This document shows, piece by piece, positions 1 through 12,279 of a DNA stretch of 64,000 bases (the stretch's first letter is position 1; each line of letters starts with the position of its first letter). Position numbers and translations under genes: made by a program. Origin of the DNA: Atriophallophorus winterbourni (lineage: Eukaryota; Platyhelminthes; Trematoda; Plagiorchiida; Microphallidae); contig JACCGJ010015027.1 of assembly GCA_013407085.1 (NCBI GenBank), forward strand, positions 1 through 64,000, written 5' to 3'. Under the pieces are notes generated by a model that did not search any database, was not told the origin of the DNA, and saw only the letters and a program-made list of their open reading frames with translations.

Positions 1-34
1 GGGTAATTCAAGAATCAAGAATCAAGAATCAGCT
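1..34 (+). repeat. AAGAATC 7-mer repeat at window start
   Basis: Three tandem copies of AAGAATC (about 8-30) precede the CR1 endonuclease fragment. Heptamer tails of this kind end other CR1 copies here, so this may be the tail of an element lying outside the window. Confidence 0.5.
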
Positions 35-2037
35 GAATTAACTCATTTCTGCAATCAGTTTTCTGCTGACATTATCGCTATAACCGAGACGTAGTTCCAT
101 GATGGAGTGAATGATTGCGAGCTAGCAATTCTCAACATGATCCTGCTTAGCCGAGACCGCTCAAAAACAGATGGTGGAGTAGCTGTGTAATGCCATGAGC
201 GTTTTCACTGCACACTGGTTTCTGATACATGATTTGAGCTGGATGATTCCTTATGGTGTAGCTTGCGCCTGAAATCGAGAGAGAGCTGCATCCTTGGTGT
301 AATTTACCACTCGCCCACCTCGTCGGACGCCCACAACGATATGTTGCTAGAAATAATGCGCAACGCCGGATATTTGAGAGGAACCCAACTATTCATAATG
401 GGTGATTTCAACCGTCCACAGCTTAAACCAAAAGATTGAACTCGCAGCAATTACTTGAGTACAAAATCCGCGAGATGATTAATCACATTCCCCTTTACAA
501 TAATGTAAATTCCTTCACTCGTCAGAGAGGCACCGACGAATCTTCAATCCTAGATTGATTCTCACATCCGAAGCAACCGTAGTCGAGTCAGTGCAGTATC
601 ATAGTCCTCTGGGGCTAAGCGACCACATCGTGTTGTTTTTTGAATTCATGTGCAGCGCAAGGAGGGCATCTAATGACGTCAAACTCATCGGAAAGGTTGA
701 TTTCTTTGGCTTTCGTGAAGCACTCAAATACTAGAAGAGAGGCATCTCGAGCTTACGAATGCAGAAACTCACTGTTCCAGCCTTTTAATATACATCGGTA
801 TGAAAATAGACGAAAACTCAGCCTATGCTCCTATAAGAAAAGCTAGAACATTTTGTTTCAAACTCCGTAGCCGCACTCGAAAGTGGATAGCCATACGAAA
901 TTCGACATGGGATGGACGCATGGATCACTCGAACAGACGTATCCTGGGAACATTTTCGAAATGAACGAAAAAAAGGTGACGTCCTTAATTTGTGAAGAAA
1001 AGCAATGTCACTATTGGATGCTGATAGACCAAATGAAACGTCATCCTAAGATACCATACACCATAGTAAACAACGCGACTATGGTTAAACCGGGAGTTTT
1101 TCCTATTCAGACAGCGGACGAATAGACAGAAAATCTCAGGGATACAACTGATGCCCTAGCAACATTTTATGCGCAAGTCTTTTGTCCAAAGGATGTAACC
1201 CTGCCAACACCTTCGCCACATTCAATAGAGGTGGAAAACCTAAATGAAGTCGATGTGAATCCTACGGTTGTGTGGACGCATTTACGCAGGTTGAACGTTA
1301 AAAAATCCCTGGGTAAGACGGAATAACGCCGGCTATTCTGAAGTCATGTGAGCTGGTGCTTTGCTGCCCAGTATATGATTTATTTATACACACACTAAAT
1401 ACGGGAATCGTACCAACTTGCTGGAAAACCGGAGTTATTACTCCAATCTACAAAGGTGGCAGTCGTTCGAATCCGGCCAATTACCGCCCGGTGACGCTCC
1501 TTTCAATGTTTCTAAAGTATTGGAACGCTTAGTGTATGAAAATCTCACCAGGCACCTCGATTGCCATGAGATTCTTTCACAGACACACTCAAGCTTGTAT
1601 AACTTACTCACGACTCTAAACGATTGGACGCAACCACTACACGAAGGGAGTTCCGTACAAGTCTATTGCTTAGACATATCTAAAGCTTTCGATCGAGTTG
1701 ATCATTCGTCACTACTTTAGAAGCTGCAGGATGTTGGCGTCACTGGAAAGCTACCAACATGTTTCGAAAGTTACCCGTCAGAACGCAAAGCGAAATTCAG
1801 AATGGATGGCGAAATTTCGCGAAATATTGAAGCGACGCGTGGTGTCAACAACGTTCAGTACTCGGTCCAATACTGTTCTTAATATTTATAAATCATTTGC
1901 CGAAACTGGTATGCTGTAAACTTGATTTTTTCGCCGACTATGCAAAAATTTGGACGAAGATTAACTCTGTTGAGGATTGCCTAGTTTTATAAGCAGACTT
2001 AAATAAGCTACACCAGTAGTCAATTCAAAACAAGCTT

Positions 2038-2369
2038 AATGGCTCACTGAACCTAATTTTACTATCTCCACCCGATGACGGCAAACAGCCAGAAAGCGGT
2101 AGTGGTGTGTAATTGCGGGGATGTGAGCAACACATTGCTTTCGTCATCCATGTGCGTCTTGAGTGCTTGACCAGGAATGACTATGTGGTTCTGTGTTTGA
2201 ACACCTTGGTTCGTTGTACGAAACCTATGTAACAGTGGCATTCAAATATAACTTGTTGTACCATTTATCCACGGTATCGAGGCTAACGGAACATAATTTT
2301 ACTGACGGCAAACAGTCAGAAACTGGTAATGGTGTGTAAATGCGAGGGATGTCAGTAACACATTGCTTT
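2038..2369 (+). repeat. Tandem dimer with hammerhead-like core, inserted in CR1
   Basis: Two related units begin near 2041 and 2279. Each carries a GATGACGGCAAACAGCCAGAAA-type core (degenerate in the second), then GTAGTGGTGTGTAA and a shared ACACATTGCTTT end. The CR1 reading frame stops just before the dimer and resumes just after it at 2370, so the dimer was inserted as a unit. The same family occurs at 50690-51435. Confidence 0.7.
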
Positions 2370-3599
2370 AAGAAGCCATTTAACTTCTGCAAGTGCAAGA
2401 TATTGCAAGTTTGGAAACACTTCCCTTTCTCACACTTATTTGGCAGTCGCACGCTGGAGTGGAGTATACAACAGAAAGATCTCGTTATCTGGGTGTGCGA
2501 AAAATAAAAAGAACAGTCTGCAGTGCGAGTCAGTTTATAAGCGTGTATGCTTACTCAGAAGAATTTTCGGACGTTTCCCATGGTGGGAATCTCACCACAC
2601 TCATTGTCAAAGCTGCTCAATTCATACATACATCCAGATTTAGACTATACATTACATGATTGGACACCTTGGATTGAAAAAGACATACCGCTCCTCGAAA
2701 GAATTTATCATAGGCAGCTAAAATGGTTACTGGATTGCATAATCTACCATTTGAGCAGCAACTGACTAGACTGGGATTGTGCACCCTCGGACGCAGACAC
2801 ATCCGAGCTGACCTAATCCTAACATACCGAATAATCCATACGGGGTCCACCCACTCAAACAACTCATTAATATTGGTTCAAATCTCCCGGCCCGCAGTCA
2901 CAACATGACCATTCAAATCCCATATTCCCGATTAAACTGTCGCCGCTAATTTTACACAGTCTGCGTATGCTTTTTGTGGAACAGCTTACCGCCAGAAATT
3001 AATTGTTTATCAAACGGAATGATATTTAAGCAAACGTTACGATATTTTATGTTGAATAATACTGTGTTGACCTCCGTTTACTGAAATCCCTTAGTGATTA
3101 TTTCTTACACACATACTTGGAAAAACAAATACCGATCGAGATTTCCTCCCTCCATGTCACAATTGGAATTACTTTTGCTCCTCCTCTGAAGCACATAGAC
3201 GCAAACATTAAAGTAACTATTTGATCAACTTTTATACGTAGATCATATGGTATTGCACAGCTATAGGATTTTATTCACCGTAAATCTTGAATCTCGAATC
3301 TCGAATCTTGACAGTTTATTACATCAAACGCTTAATTCGTGCGTGATTACATTGGTATGGTTGTTCTTTCCATCAATTTAGTAGATCAGTGTAATTTAAA
3401 CTGATTTCCGGTATTTAATTGTCTATAAGTAATTCACAATCATAGAATATTGATAGTTAATGTGCATGTAAAGGGCATTACTGACGCCGAAAGTAGAGCA
3501 CATAAATTAAAAATAAGATTGAAAACAAAAGATATGTTCTCAACATTATACTGGCTATTATGTAACGTTCAAAGGCAGTGTTCGTCAACTGTAAAAAAT

Positions 3600-3770
3600 A
3601 TTCCTTGAGGAGAACTTAATGCTGTGCACTAGAAAACTGATGACCGGAATACACAACAGGCAGTACGAACAGAAGATTGCAACTTTGAACCTATTTGACA
3701 TTTCGTACCACCGTGCCATAGGTGATTTGATCCTACTATTCAACATTCTAACTCCGCCAAGGACGGTCCC
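3600..3770 (+). mobile_element. CR1-clade C-terminal fragment
   Basis: The frame at 3619 contains KLMTGIHNRQYEQKIATLNL and RAIGDLILLFNIL. This corresponds to the conserved KLV..YR.LPF..R...LNL and RSDLILTFKIL of the CR1 copy at 56.7 kb. Confidence 0.7.
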
Positions 3771-4110
3771 AAGCCCATCTGAGAAAGGAGGAGGGTTGGG
3801 CTTAGGGCTAGCAACCCTATCCCGTAAAACCTACATTGCTACGGAAACGATGACAACAGATCCGTGGTTCTGTCATGTCTGCAGGATGGATCCCAGTTCG
3901 CATACGAAGGTAGCCATGCACTGGCATCGCAAGGTAAAACGAAAAAGGGGACGGCCCAAGAAAACTTGTTGCAGACGTTGGAACGCGAACTACATGCACA
4001 AGGATTCACGCCGGGATGCAGGACGGCAACGGAAGCAGCGACAGACCGGAACCACTGGCGTTGAAGTTGTCTTCGCTCATGTGCAACCCAGGAACGGAGA
4101 GGACTGATGA
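3770..4110 (+). mobile_element. RTE-clade C-terminal fragment nested in CR1 debris
   Basis: Across two frames the segment reads KRGRPKKT, then LERELHAQGFT, AATDRNHWR and a short end near 4106. This is the typical C-terminus of RTE LINEs (a GRPK..TWRR..E.E....G.TW motif followed by DR..WR..V). It lies between CR1 coding debris and a CR1 3' end. Confidence 0.7.
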
Positions 4111-4289
4111 ATTAACATTCTGCATATAGTGAATCACCAACATGAACAACTGTTTAATAGGCAAGAAGTACCTGGTAGCAGATCACATTGCTAAAATGTA
4201 ACCATTCCGCACTCTAGATCAAATGGCTGAAGGTTCTCCTTTGCTGTGTATGTTTGTTTTACACGTCAATATGTGCATCAATCATGAAC

Positions 4290-4480
4290 ATGTTCAATCC
4301 TGAACTTGACAAGTATATGATCACCAAATCCAACCTCGCGCCTCAGTACATAAACTGACTTTCCATATTTACAAAACAAATTTGTTATTTTTTATGCATT
4401 CCAGATATTTTTAACCTATGGTTACTGTAAATTATTTGCTTTTAGACCATTAAAACCTTAAATTACCTTGAATATTCGAT
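4290..4480 (+). mobile_element. CR1-clade 3' end with terminal hairpin
   Basis: CCTATGGTTACTG (TATGGT at 4417-4422) and ACCATT (4446-4451) can pair. They are followed by AAAACCTTAAATTACCTTGAAT, the same arrangement and tail type as the CR1 end at 57745-57820. Confidence 0.7.
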
Positions 4481-4779
4481 AAATTCTTTGCACACTAATC
4501 TTATTGATTCGGAAAACCACGTTTGACGACGCGGAACGGCATTATAAAGCCGTTCGCTTTTTACCGTAAGCCTTGAAACACGAAGCAGTAACTAGAAGCT
4601 CCTCTGTCCTTATTAATTGTTCATTAATATTATTGAGTTAACGGAAATCTTGATTGATTAACAAACCTGCAAACTAAGCCATGGGTGTCAGCTGAGAGGT
4701 ACCTTGCATTTCTGAAAATGTGCAGCTTCAAGCCTTTTTTCGTCCTCTCGTTACCCGTTGGCGATGGCTAGGATCGGAT

Positions 4780-6640
4780 CATGTAGGCCTCAACTGTTCA
4801 TAGAAAAGTGGTTTCTCTTGATAACTTGGAAATAATTGTATTACATTGATGTTGTCAACGGGATATCTGGAAATTTTCACCGTAGGTATGATGGGATCAA
4901 GGGAGTCATTGGTCCAAACAAACTGAAAACGTCTCCCATTAAGTCTGTATCTGGTAAAAAAACTCAGCAGAAGGAAAGATGGGTAGAACACTTCTCCTGT
5001 CTCTACTCAATGGACAGAACGGTTTTACCCCATGCATTTAAAGATGTTGAAGGCTTGCCAACCATTGATAATCTAGTTACTCCCCCTACCTTTGATGTGC
5101 TCAATAGGTTAATCAACCGCATAGCGAATGAGAAGGCCCCTGGTGACGACGGAACTCCATCTGAGTTCACCGAATGCTGCAGACACAGCATTATTACAGT
5201 CTTTTTACCATTTACGTCTTCAGTGCTAGCAGTAGGACTGCGCCCCGCAGCAGATGTGTGACACGAAGATCATCAGTTAGCAACAATTACAAAGGAATCT
5301 CCCTTCTGAATGTTGTAGGCAAATTCTTTGCTAAAGTCTTACCGATTCGGATACAAATTTTAGTTGATAGTGTTTACTCTGAATCTCAATGAGGCTTCCA
5401 CAGGGAAAGATCAACCGTTGACCTGATCTTCTTCCTGAGACAACTTCAAGAACAGTGTATGCCATTATACGCTGTATTTATTGATTTAACGAAGGCATTC
5501 GACGAAGGCATTCAGCAGGAAGGGTCTTTCCAAATGTTTTATCTGATAGGCTGCCACCCAAGACTGCACAAACTCGTTATTTCGTTCCACTCAGGCATGA
5601 AGGACTCAGTCCATTTTAACGGTTTCAGTTCACAAGCCTTTCGAAATTCATCAAGGCGTCAAAAAAGATTGTGTTCTTGCTCACACGCTTTTGTGTATTT
5701 TCTTTGCTCTGCTTCTGAAGCACGCTTCTAAGACGAGAACAGAACGCATTTACCTACGCACGCGGAGTGATGGCAAGCTTTTCAACCTGAACCGGTTGAG
5801 AGCACAAAAAAAGGTATGGGAATCATTAATCTGTGACCTTCTGTTTGCCGACGATGCAGCCAATATTGCACTTTCCAAAGAACACCTCCAGTCACTAATG
5901 AGCTTATTTTCGTCGGTATACAAAGACTTTGGTCTAACAATCAGCATGAGCCAGACAAAAGTCTTTAATCAAGGGATTTTATCGCCTCAAATCAGCACTA
6001 TTGAAAACTGTCAGCTTGAACCAGCACATCAATTTACATATTTTGGCTCAACCGTTGTGGATAACCTCGGATAGGCACGGAGATTTTTAAGCGGTTTGGC
6101 AGAACAGCTGTCTTTTTCTCCTGATTGAACTCTCGTGTCTGGGGCAACCAAAAGTCGACTGTAAAGACCAAGATGATGGTGTACAGAGCGTGCGTACTAG
6201 ATACTTTACTGTATGGCAGTGAAACCAGGACCATACACGCAAGACACGAAAGGAAGCTGAATGCCTACCATCTACGAAGCATCCGTAGTATCTTCAACAC
6301 GTCGTGGATGGACAAAGTGACGTTTGGAAATAGATATGAAATATGTTGGCATTGAACTCGCCAGTTGGGGAGAACTTGCTTTTGGCCACTTACTTTGGAG
6401 GTATTGTGTAAAGCGTCCTATGCAAATTGGGGAGGAGCAGATACAGCTCTTGGCTGATGAACACAGATTGCGCCGCTGGAGTGAAACTGACGTCGATCGA
6501 AGATAGTACTGTCCATCATTGCGAGCGCTGCGGGAGAGATTTATCCTCTCGAATCGGACTGTTTAGTTATACGATCATAAAATATCATGCGATTGTATTG
6601 TACATTCATGATGGACATCATCAGAAGCCAACATCTCCAA
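4780..6640 (+). mobile_element. LINE-N retrotransposon, linker to 3' end, degenerate
   Basis: This is the longest LINE-N copy. It holds the linker (KERWVEHFSCLYS near 4975; NEKAPGDDGTPSEF near 5125) and the RT: NNYKGISLLNVVGK near 5285, FIDLTKAFDE near 5470, and LLFADDAANIAL near 5840, with the catalytic FADD intact. The thumb VYRACVLDTLLYGSETRT is near 6180. The C-terminal WEELAF..WR segment and the C2H2-like finger CERCGRDLSSRIGL lie near 6525. Stops and frameshifts occur throughout. The 3'UTR near 6600 keeps a remnant of the family's terminal palindrome. Confidence 0.85.
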
Positions 6641-6774
6641 TCTCGTGCACCATAACTTCAGCCCTAGAAAAAGTTGACCGATGTAACAGCGTTTTATGCA
6701 TAACTAGGCCATAACTTTTACAAATCTAAGTGCAGTATTCTCAAAACCGACAAAATCAGCAATTAAGCAACGGT

Positions 6775-6850
6775 GGTTCCAGGGGTCGTTATTCAAGAAT
6801 AATAATTCAAGTTTTATGGAGAAAAATGCAAATAGACGTACAACACATTA
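6775..6850 (-). mobile_element. CR1-clade 3' tail, isolated
   Basis: The minus strand reads GCATTTTTCTCCATAAAACTTGAATTATTATTCTTGAAT. This is the loop end and CTTGAATTA-type tail seen at other CR1 3' ends; the 5' half of the hairpin is lost. Confidence 0.5.
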
Positions 6851-9550
6851 GAATCTAGGAAAAATTTAACTAAAGCTCGCTTTCATATTTCTGTCCACCC
6901 ACGCTGAGGACTAAAAATGATCTGAAGTATGACATAAGGTGGGCAAATATTGTTAGGATAAGTATATTACATAGCTATAATGGGAACGATGAAGAATTCA
7001 TGGTAAAGTTGATAAAAGCCCGAAGAGAGTTTATATAACTTCGAAATATCTGGATCTACAAAATAACGTCAAGTAAGATCAAAATCAGGCAGTTCAACAT
7101 TGAAGTCGATGCGTCGAATTCAAGTTTGGGATTCCGGTCCTTTAGGAGACAGGTGACTCCACGAATTGTGGAAATGGTGTAAAAAGAACTACATTTACAT
7201 CATGGTGCGGATCAGCTGATTATTGAAAGCACTGTGAATTTCTCAATCACACTTCAGAGGCAACTGCAACTCTAATTCAAAGCAGCTTACGCCGATGCGC
7301 TTGATATTATCGTCGTACTTCTATATTGGCGTTTAGAGACCGCATTGGTACTTTCGCCCCGGAACTCGCTATGAATATCAGTGTTTCGAATTCTAGGTAT
7401 AATAGAATCTGTCATAAAATTATGCGTCAAATGCTCGTCGATCAACTACGTCTCAGTGTGAAATACTTCGAAAACGGTTCGGAGTTTTGCTCCGAATAAT
7501 TGCATTTGTCAACTATTGAATAAGCTAATAATATGAGGCAGTAAGTTTTAAGATTAGTAGTGGCTATTAAATATACCCTTGATGTCTCGTGATGCTGGAT
7601 GAGATAAAATAAACTCTTCCGATATCCTTCTGTTTTCAAGGGTGAAAATTGATTTCGTGAAACAGACTTAAAGATAAGTACATCACAATCGCATGAATGT
7701 TCATATTCTACAGCTTTTGGAATGACTAATTATGAATAATTTTTAATAATTAATATAAGGTTATAAATAGTAGTAAAGAATACAGATGACTCCGTTTTAT
7801 GGACATTGTCTATATAAAAATACCATGTACTCACTTTCAATAGAAGAATTTACTGGTTAAGCAGGTAGAAATGGGGTTAACTTGATAGTTATTTTACAAG
7901 GTGGTTTATCGTTACTCGTTTCTTACGGGATACAGTCTGAAATACAGGTGTGTACACTTGGGATATTTAAAAATCCTACATTAGATTTCCCTATAGTTTT
8001 TAATGACGATCTGCATAAATATGGGAAAATGTTTGCTGGTGATGTCGTTTAAACTGCTAACGTGATACTACAATTTTGAAATGAAGGCTATGATACTAAA
8101 ACAGATGTATAAAAAAACTCAAAGTTGGGTTTCAGATGAGATTAGTAGTTACATGATATCTTTAGCATCCTTTCAGTTTGGTACCTGTAGTGTAGTTGCT
8201 ATCAGCTAACTCAATCACAAAGTGTTGGATGTTGATTACTCACATAGAATTAACTTCCTATTCAAGCTCCTTGTTTGCCCATTGTTTGACTCCACATTTG
8301 ATTGCTTTCAATCAACGGAGATTGTACATTTGTGAGTCAGTCATACTTTGACAGCTGGGTATGCTTCAACCTGCGCAGTCAATTTTACGAATGATTCATT
8401 TAGACCAAGTTCCGGTCAAGCGTGGTCTGCAGCCATGTGAGACCACTCTTCCATTTGTTGCCTGAATTACGCATTACAAAATAATTTGTTGGATATTAAA
8501 CAGATTCCATATTTACTTACGGCCTTGACGCCAGATTGCAGACTGACTGCAGTATTGCTGACGGCAAGTTGGATATAAGTTCGATCTACTTTGTGGTATT
8601 CAGTCTTATAATAAAGACGATATTCCTTAGCGGAATTATCAACTCAGAATTGATTATTCCTGGTTATAATAACCGTTTAGAATCAAATGCTTGAAGCTGT
8701 ATATATATATATATCCCAAATGATTTATATAGTGGAAAATAATAAAATTGTTACTCTTGTTTTGTTAAACATATGCGTGATGATGTATTTTTCTTATTAC
8801 AACAAATGTCCCACTAATCCATGATGGCACGGTTATAGTTCACTTGTTTGCATGGCTGTTTACTTTTTAGTTCATTTTGTTTGAAATTCTTGAAAGCAAA
8901 ACTTTACATCTTGTTTCCGGCGTCAAGTAAATCATAAAGCTTAAATCGTACTTCCTGTTCCGTCATCGATTTATTGTTTGATTTTAAAATTAGTTGGAGA
9001 ATTCACAATATTTTATTCAATAAAACGAAAAATTAAATTTGCTATGTTTCACTCTCTTCTTATTCCTATCTGGATGATCAAGCTATTGAGCAGTTCAGAC
9101 CTTTAGTTTCACTAGCAAGAAGTTGCTGGTGTGGTATGGTATCACACACAGACAGTCGCAGTAATCTTTCCGTTTATTTTCGGTACCCGTTTTACACTTG
9201 AGTGTAGTGGAGAATACGGGATGAACAATTATTCACAAATTTGCAGCCGTAATAAGCTTCTAACCACGAGCAACACACCGAGTTGCCTTAAAACTTCCCA
9301 TTCCCTCAATGAATATTACCAATACTTTTATTCCGTGCTTGCTTGTCTCCTTTAAAATGCGCTCTACGAAGCTATTGTAGTCACTCCCAGTATCGATATA
9401 TTCATTCGAAATTTGTATATATATTTGTTGCAAAACAACTTGACGGCTGTGTGCATTTAACTTGACTATACCTATTATTACATGGAATTATTGACGTTGA
9501 TAATGGATTATTTATAATATACCAATAACCGGCTGGCTGGTCCATCCCAG
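6850..9550. other. Gene-free AT-rich stretch
   Basis: No coding homology is seen. It contains a LINE-N 3'UTR scrap on the minus strand (7670-7735) and a TA dinucleotide run at 8698-8714. Open frames here are short and lack domain features. Confidence 0.6.
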
Positions 9551-9999
9551 GTAAGGTGTTTAACCACATCTTGCTGAACAGAATGAAAGACTCTATTGAC
9601 TTACATCTCCGTGAACAACAAGCCGGCTTCCGAAAGAAGAGATCGTGCACGGACAAGATCGAAACCCTGCGCATCATTATAGAACAGTCCTTGGAGTGTA
9701 ACTCGTCTCTCTACGTCAACTTCATCGACTATGAGAAGGCGTTCGACAGCGTCGACAGACTGACCCTCTGGAGACTACTGATACACTACGGAGTACCAAA
9801 AAAGATCACCAATATCAATAGAAAGTCAAACGAAAGGATGACCTTCAGAATAATGCATGGCAGACAACTCACTGACATATTCGAAGTGAGATCCGGAGTG
9901 AAGATCATGAGGATATCGACAGACCGGAAGAGGAACGGCATTCAGTGGACACTGGATAAAGTTGAACAACCTCTACCTCGCAGACAGTCACTCGTATAA
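9550..9999 (+). mobile_element. RTE-clade RT fragment with internal deletion
   Basis: One open frame of 147 codons reads NRMKDSIDLHLREQQAGFRK, then the motif A region NFIDYEKAFDSVD, LIHYGVPKKI and HGRQLTDIFEVRSGV. It then jumps to IMRISTDRKRNGIQWTL. The motif B segment RQGC..SP..F expected between these is missing, so about 20-25 codons are deleted in frame. The catalytic FADD part is also absent. Confidence 0.85.
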
Positions 10000-10560
10000 T
10001 ATAATCAAACAATATTTTATAGGTAAACATTGTATTTGTCAATCGACCAGCAATACTTTTAATAAAGTCCAGTTTTCTTCTGTTCACTAATTAAATCAAA
10101 AAAACTCAACAACAATTGCTACAATAAATGGCAGAAGTACGAGTTGCCAGTTCCACAAATCGCATGTCACCATGAAGTGGATTGCTTTCTTGTCAAGATC
10201 AATAGTTGACAGTTGGCCTCGTTTTCTTTCTAATCCTCGATGAGGCAAGATACCAGTGGAATTGATTGACGGGTCGAGGAGAAACGCGAGCGAATTACAG
10301 TAAACGCCCATGAAAATTGATGCGCTACGTGCTAGCGAAATCTGGCAGTTTGTCATACACTGAGGTAGCAAGCTGAGACAAGTGATAAGTAAGTAGATGC
10401 GAGATTCACTTGAAGGAAAATTAAACAACTCGGGCAAATATTAGCCACTGTAAATTAAGAGAATTTCGAATCCCTGATTGGTTTATTGGGACTCAAGCTT
10501 TTGAAAGTGATAGTTGTTTTAACAATGTCAAATATATAAAAGTTTGTAGTTTATAGGTGT
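10000..10560. other. No gene identified
   Basis: A minus-strand frame is open at 10437-10096 (113 codons), but its product has no recognisable motif and the plus strand is equally plausible as old repeat. Nothing else is supported. Confidence 0.4.
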
Positions 10561-10830
10561 CAGCTCAATTAAATTATTTGGTGGATGATCTGATGTTGTG
10601 TGATGAAAATGCATGCAAATAAGGATTATTGTTATTGGTCCACGTGTATTTCGGTACGTGATTGAACAAGTTGGTCGTACCGACCTTATCCAACAGTAGC
10701 ATTCAAACTCAACTTGTTTAACATTCTTCCAATGTTACAAGCTCATACGAATCCTGAGCGCACTGCCCATACCCGATAAGCGAAAATAGCATGAAACCGG
10801 TCGTTGGGCGAGTGATGATGGAATTACGGA
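10560..10830 (+). repeat. Divergent member of the hammerhead-like repeat
   Basis: CAGTAGCATTCAAACTCAACTTG near 10694 matches CAGTGGCATTCAAATATAACTTG at 2231. Downstream, CCGATAAGCGAAAATAGCATGAAACCGG (about 10776-10803) parallels the core. GTGATGAAAATGCATGCAAAT near 10599 recurs near 11675 and 12693. Confidence 0.45.
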
Positions 10831-11104
10831 TTTTAGGCCCGGATTATTGTTTACATTTCAGTGTTCAATGAATAATTTACGAAATATATTGGCAAATAAT
10901 TTCGCGAGAATGGAAACCACGGCCGAGTCCAGTTGAAACATAGCGATTTGTGGTGAATTTATGCCATCTAAACTGAATCCGAACATTCTGGGAGGTGAGA
11001 TAAGCGTGCTCAATCGCGAGGGTTTATTAATCAATTTGATATGAACATTAAAACTGAAATAAAATAGCAGCTGGGCTCGTGAAATTTACCACGCATAGTA
11101 GAGG

Positions 11105-11580
11105 TTGTTATTTGTTGGCCTCCTTCGGTCGATGTCGACCATGGATGTACATCACAATCGCATGAATTTTCATGCTTTGCAGCTTTCTGAATTGACTAAA
11201 CAGTCAGATTCGGGAGGAACAATCTCTCCCGCAGCGCTCGCGACGATGTGCAGAACTAAGTCATTGGGCATCCGTTGCACGCCGGGCGGCGTGATCTGCG
11301 TTCAGCAGCCAAGAGCTGTATCTGCTCCTCCCCAGCTTACAGACGACGCTTTACACAATGCCTCCAATGTGAACGGTCAAGAGCAAGTTCTTCCCAACTC
11401 GCGGGGTCAATACCAAGAGTTTTCATATCTCTTTTGCAAACGGCTTTGTACCGAAAGTGCCGTCTGCCCATTGGTCGACTTCCTAATTGCAACTCATCAC
11501 AGAGTAGATCTTTCGGAATACGACCATTTTCCATTCTGTAGACATGACCAAACCACCGCATGCGGCGCTGTCATAAAAGG
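11105..11580 (-). mobile_element. LINE-N C-terminal fragment
   Basis: The minus frame 11561-11337 encodes MRWFGHVYRMENGRIPKD, LGSRPMGRRHFRYK, WEELALDRSHWRHCV. The finger C.RC.RD..SRIG lies near 11200-11240 in another frame. The 3' palindrome GGTCGATGTCGACC is at 11127-11140. Confidence 0.85.
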
Positions 11581-11946
11581 GTGAACAAGTAGTACAAGTT
11601 TTACAAAGCAAAACAATCTGGAATCATATCCTTAACTCTGTAAGCAAGTGCTCAACGTAAAAATAAATTTCGTGGGGTGTGTGATGGAAGTACATACAAA
11701 TCGGATTTTTGAATTGATATAGTGTTTTTATCTAGTTGAACGGCTTGGATGTAATAGTGACAATATAGTTTGTCAACGGGTGAATAGAGTGGGAAAGACT
11801 GAATTTGAAATAATATTGCAAGTGCTGACCTGCGTAATATGGCTGGGTTTGAAACTGTCAAGTTTGACTGCAAGTAAATTAAATAAACCCCAGTAACTTA
11901 CAGAAAAAAATTCTGATAGAAACCGTGTAAAATCAACTTTAAATTT

Positions 11947-12279
11947 TCATGCATCAATAACAATATCATATGAGAAAAGGATGTTGGAGAATTCGGACTC
12001 ATCTATATGTTTACGATTTTCCATACAATAGCGATGACTTGGAAGAGATGGACAATTGTTTTTATTTACATTCTGTTCATAGCGGCAACTATGTGCTGAC
12101 GAATGCTTGATCGATCGATTAAAGCTGTGCGAGGAAGACATTCGAGGGTGTTTATAATAACGTCTTTTTGATCTTTGTGTGTAGACACGTGGTTGTGACA
12201 CCAAACTTTGTTTTCGGCTTCCCTGGATGACCCTATCGGCGTGATTCAATGATCGCTTTGTTTTGCGAATTGCATGCAA
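11947..12279 (-). CDS. Possible exon, unassigned
   Basis: A minus-strand open frame of about 110 codons follows an acceptor-like CTCACCTTGCAG that ends near 12286. The product is rich in Ser, Arg, His and Lys (for example RSKRRYYKHPRMSSSHSF) and matches none of the window's repeats. A donor-like AAT|GTAAAT lies inside it, near 12066. It could be an internal exon of an unrecognised gene or chance. No partner exon was found. Confidence 0.2.
   Translation of the reverse strand: MHAIRKTKRSLNHADRVIQGSRKQSLVSQPRVYTQRSKRRYYKHPRMSSSHSFNRSIKHSSAHSCRYEQNVNKNNCPSLPSHRYCMENRKHIDESEFSNILFSYDIVIDA

Larger units (their letters stand above)
1..3310 (+). mobile_element. CR1-clade LINE, 5'-truncated and degenerate (copy A)
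   Basis: The element enters within the endonuclease: IIAITETW near 75, GGVAV near 175, MGDFN near 400 and the SxLD box near 545. It continues through the linker (IPYTIVNNATMVKPG, 1057-1097) and RT: YKGGSRS..NYRPVTL near 1450, LDISKAFDRVDH near 1675, and FADYAKIW near 1930, where the second Asp is Tyr. The C-terminal SYIHPDLDYTLHDW is near 2625, and WNSLPPEI-like residues near 2980. Many stops and frameshifts break it. A tandem repeat interrupts it at about 2038-2369. The 3' end has the family hairpin at 3246-3282 and a short-repeat tail to 3311. Confidence 0.88.

Noticed and set aside
8698..8714. TA repeat as a regulatory element
   Set aside because: It is a plain dinucleotide microsatellite of a kind common in AT-rich DNA.
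10096..10437. 113-codon minus-strand ORF as a membrane protein
   Set aside because: Hydrophobic stretches are weak, there is no homolog I recognise, no splice context, and the plus strand reads equally like decayed repeat.
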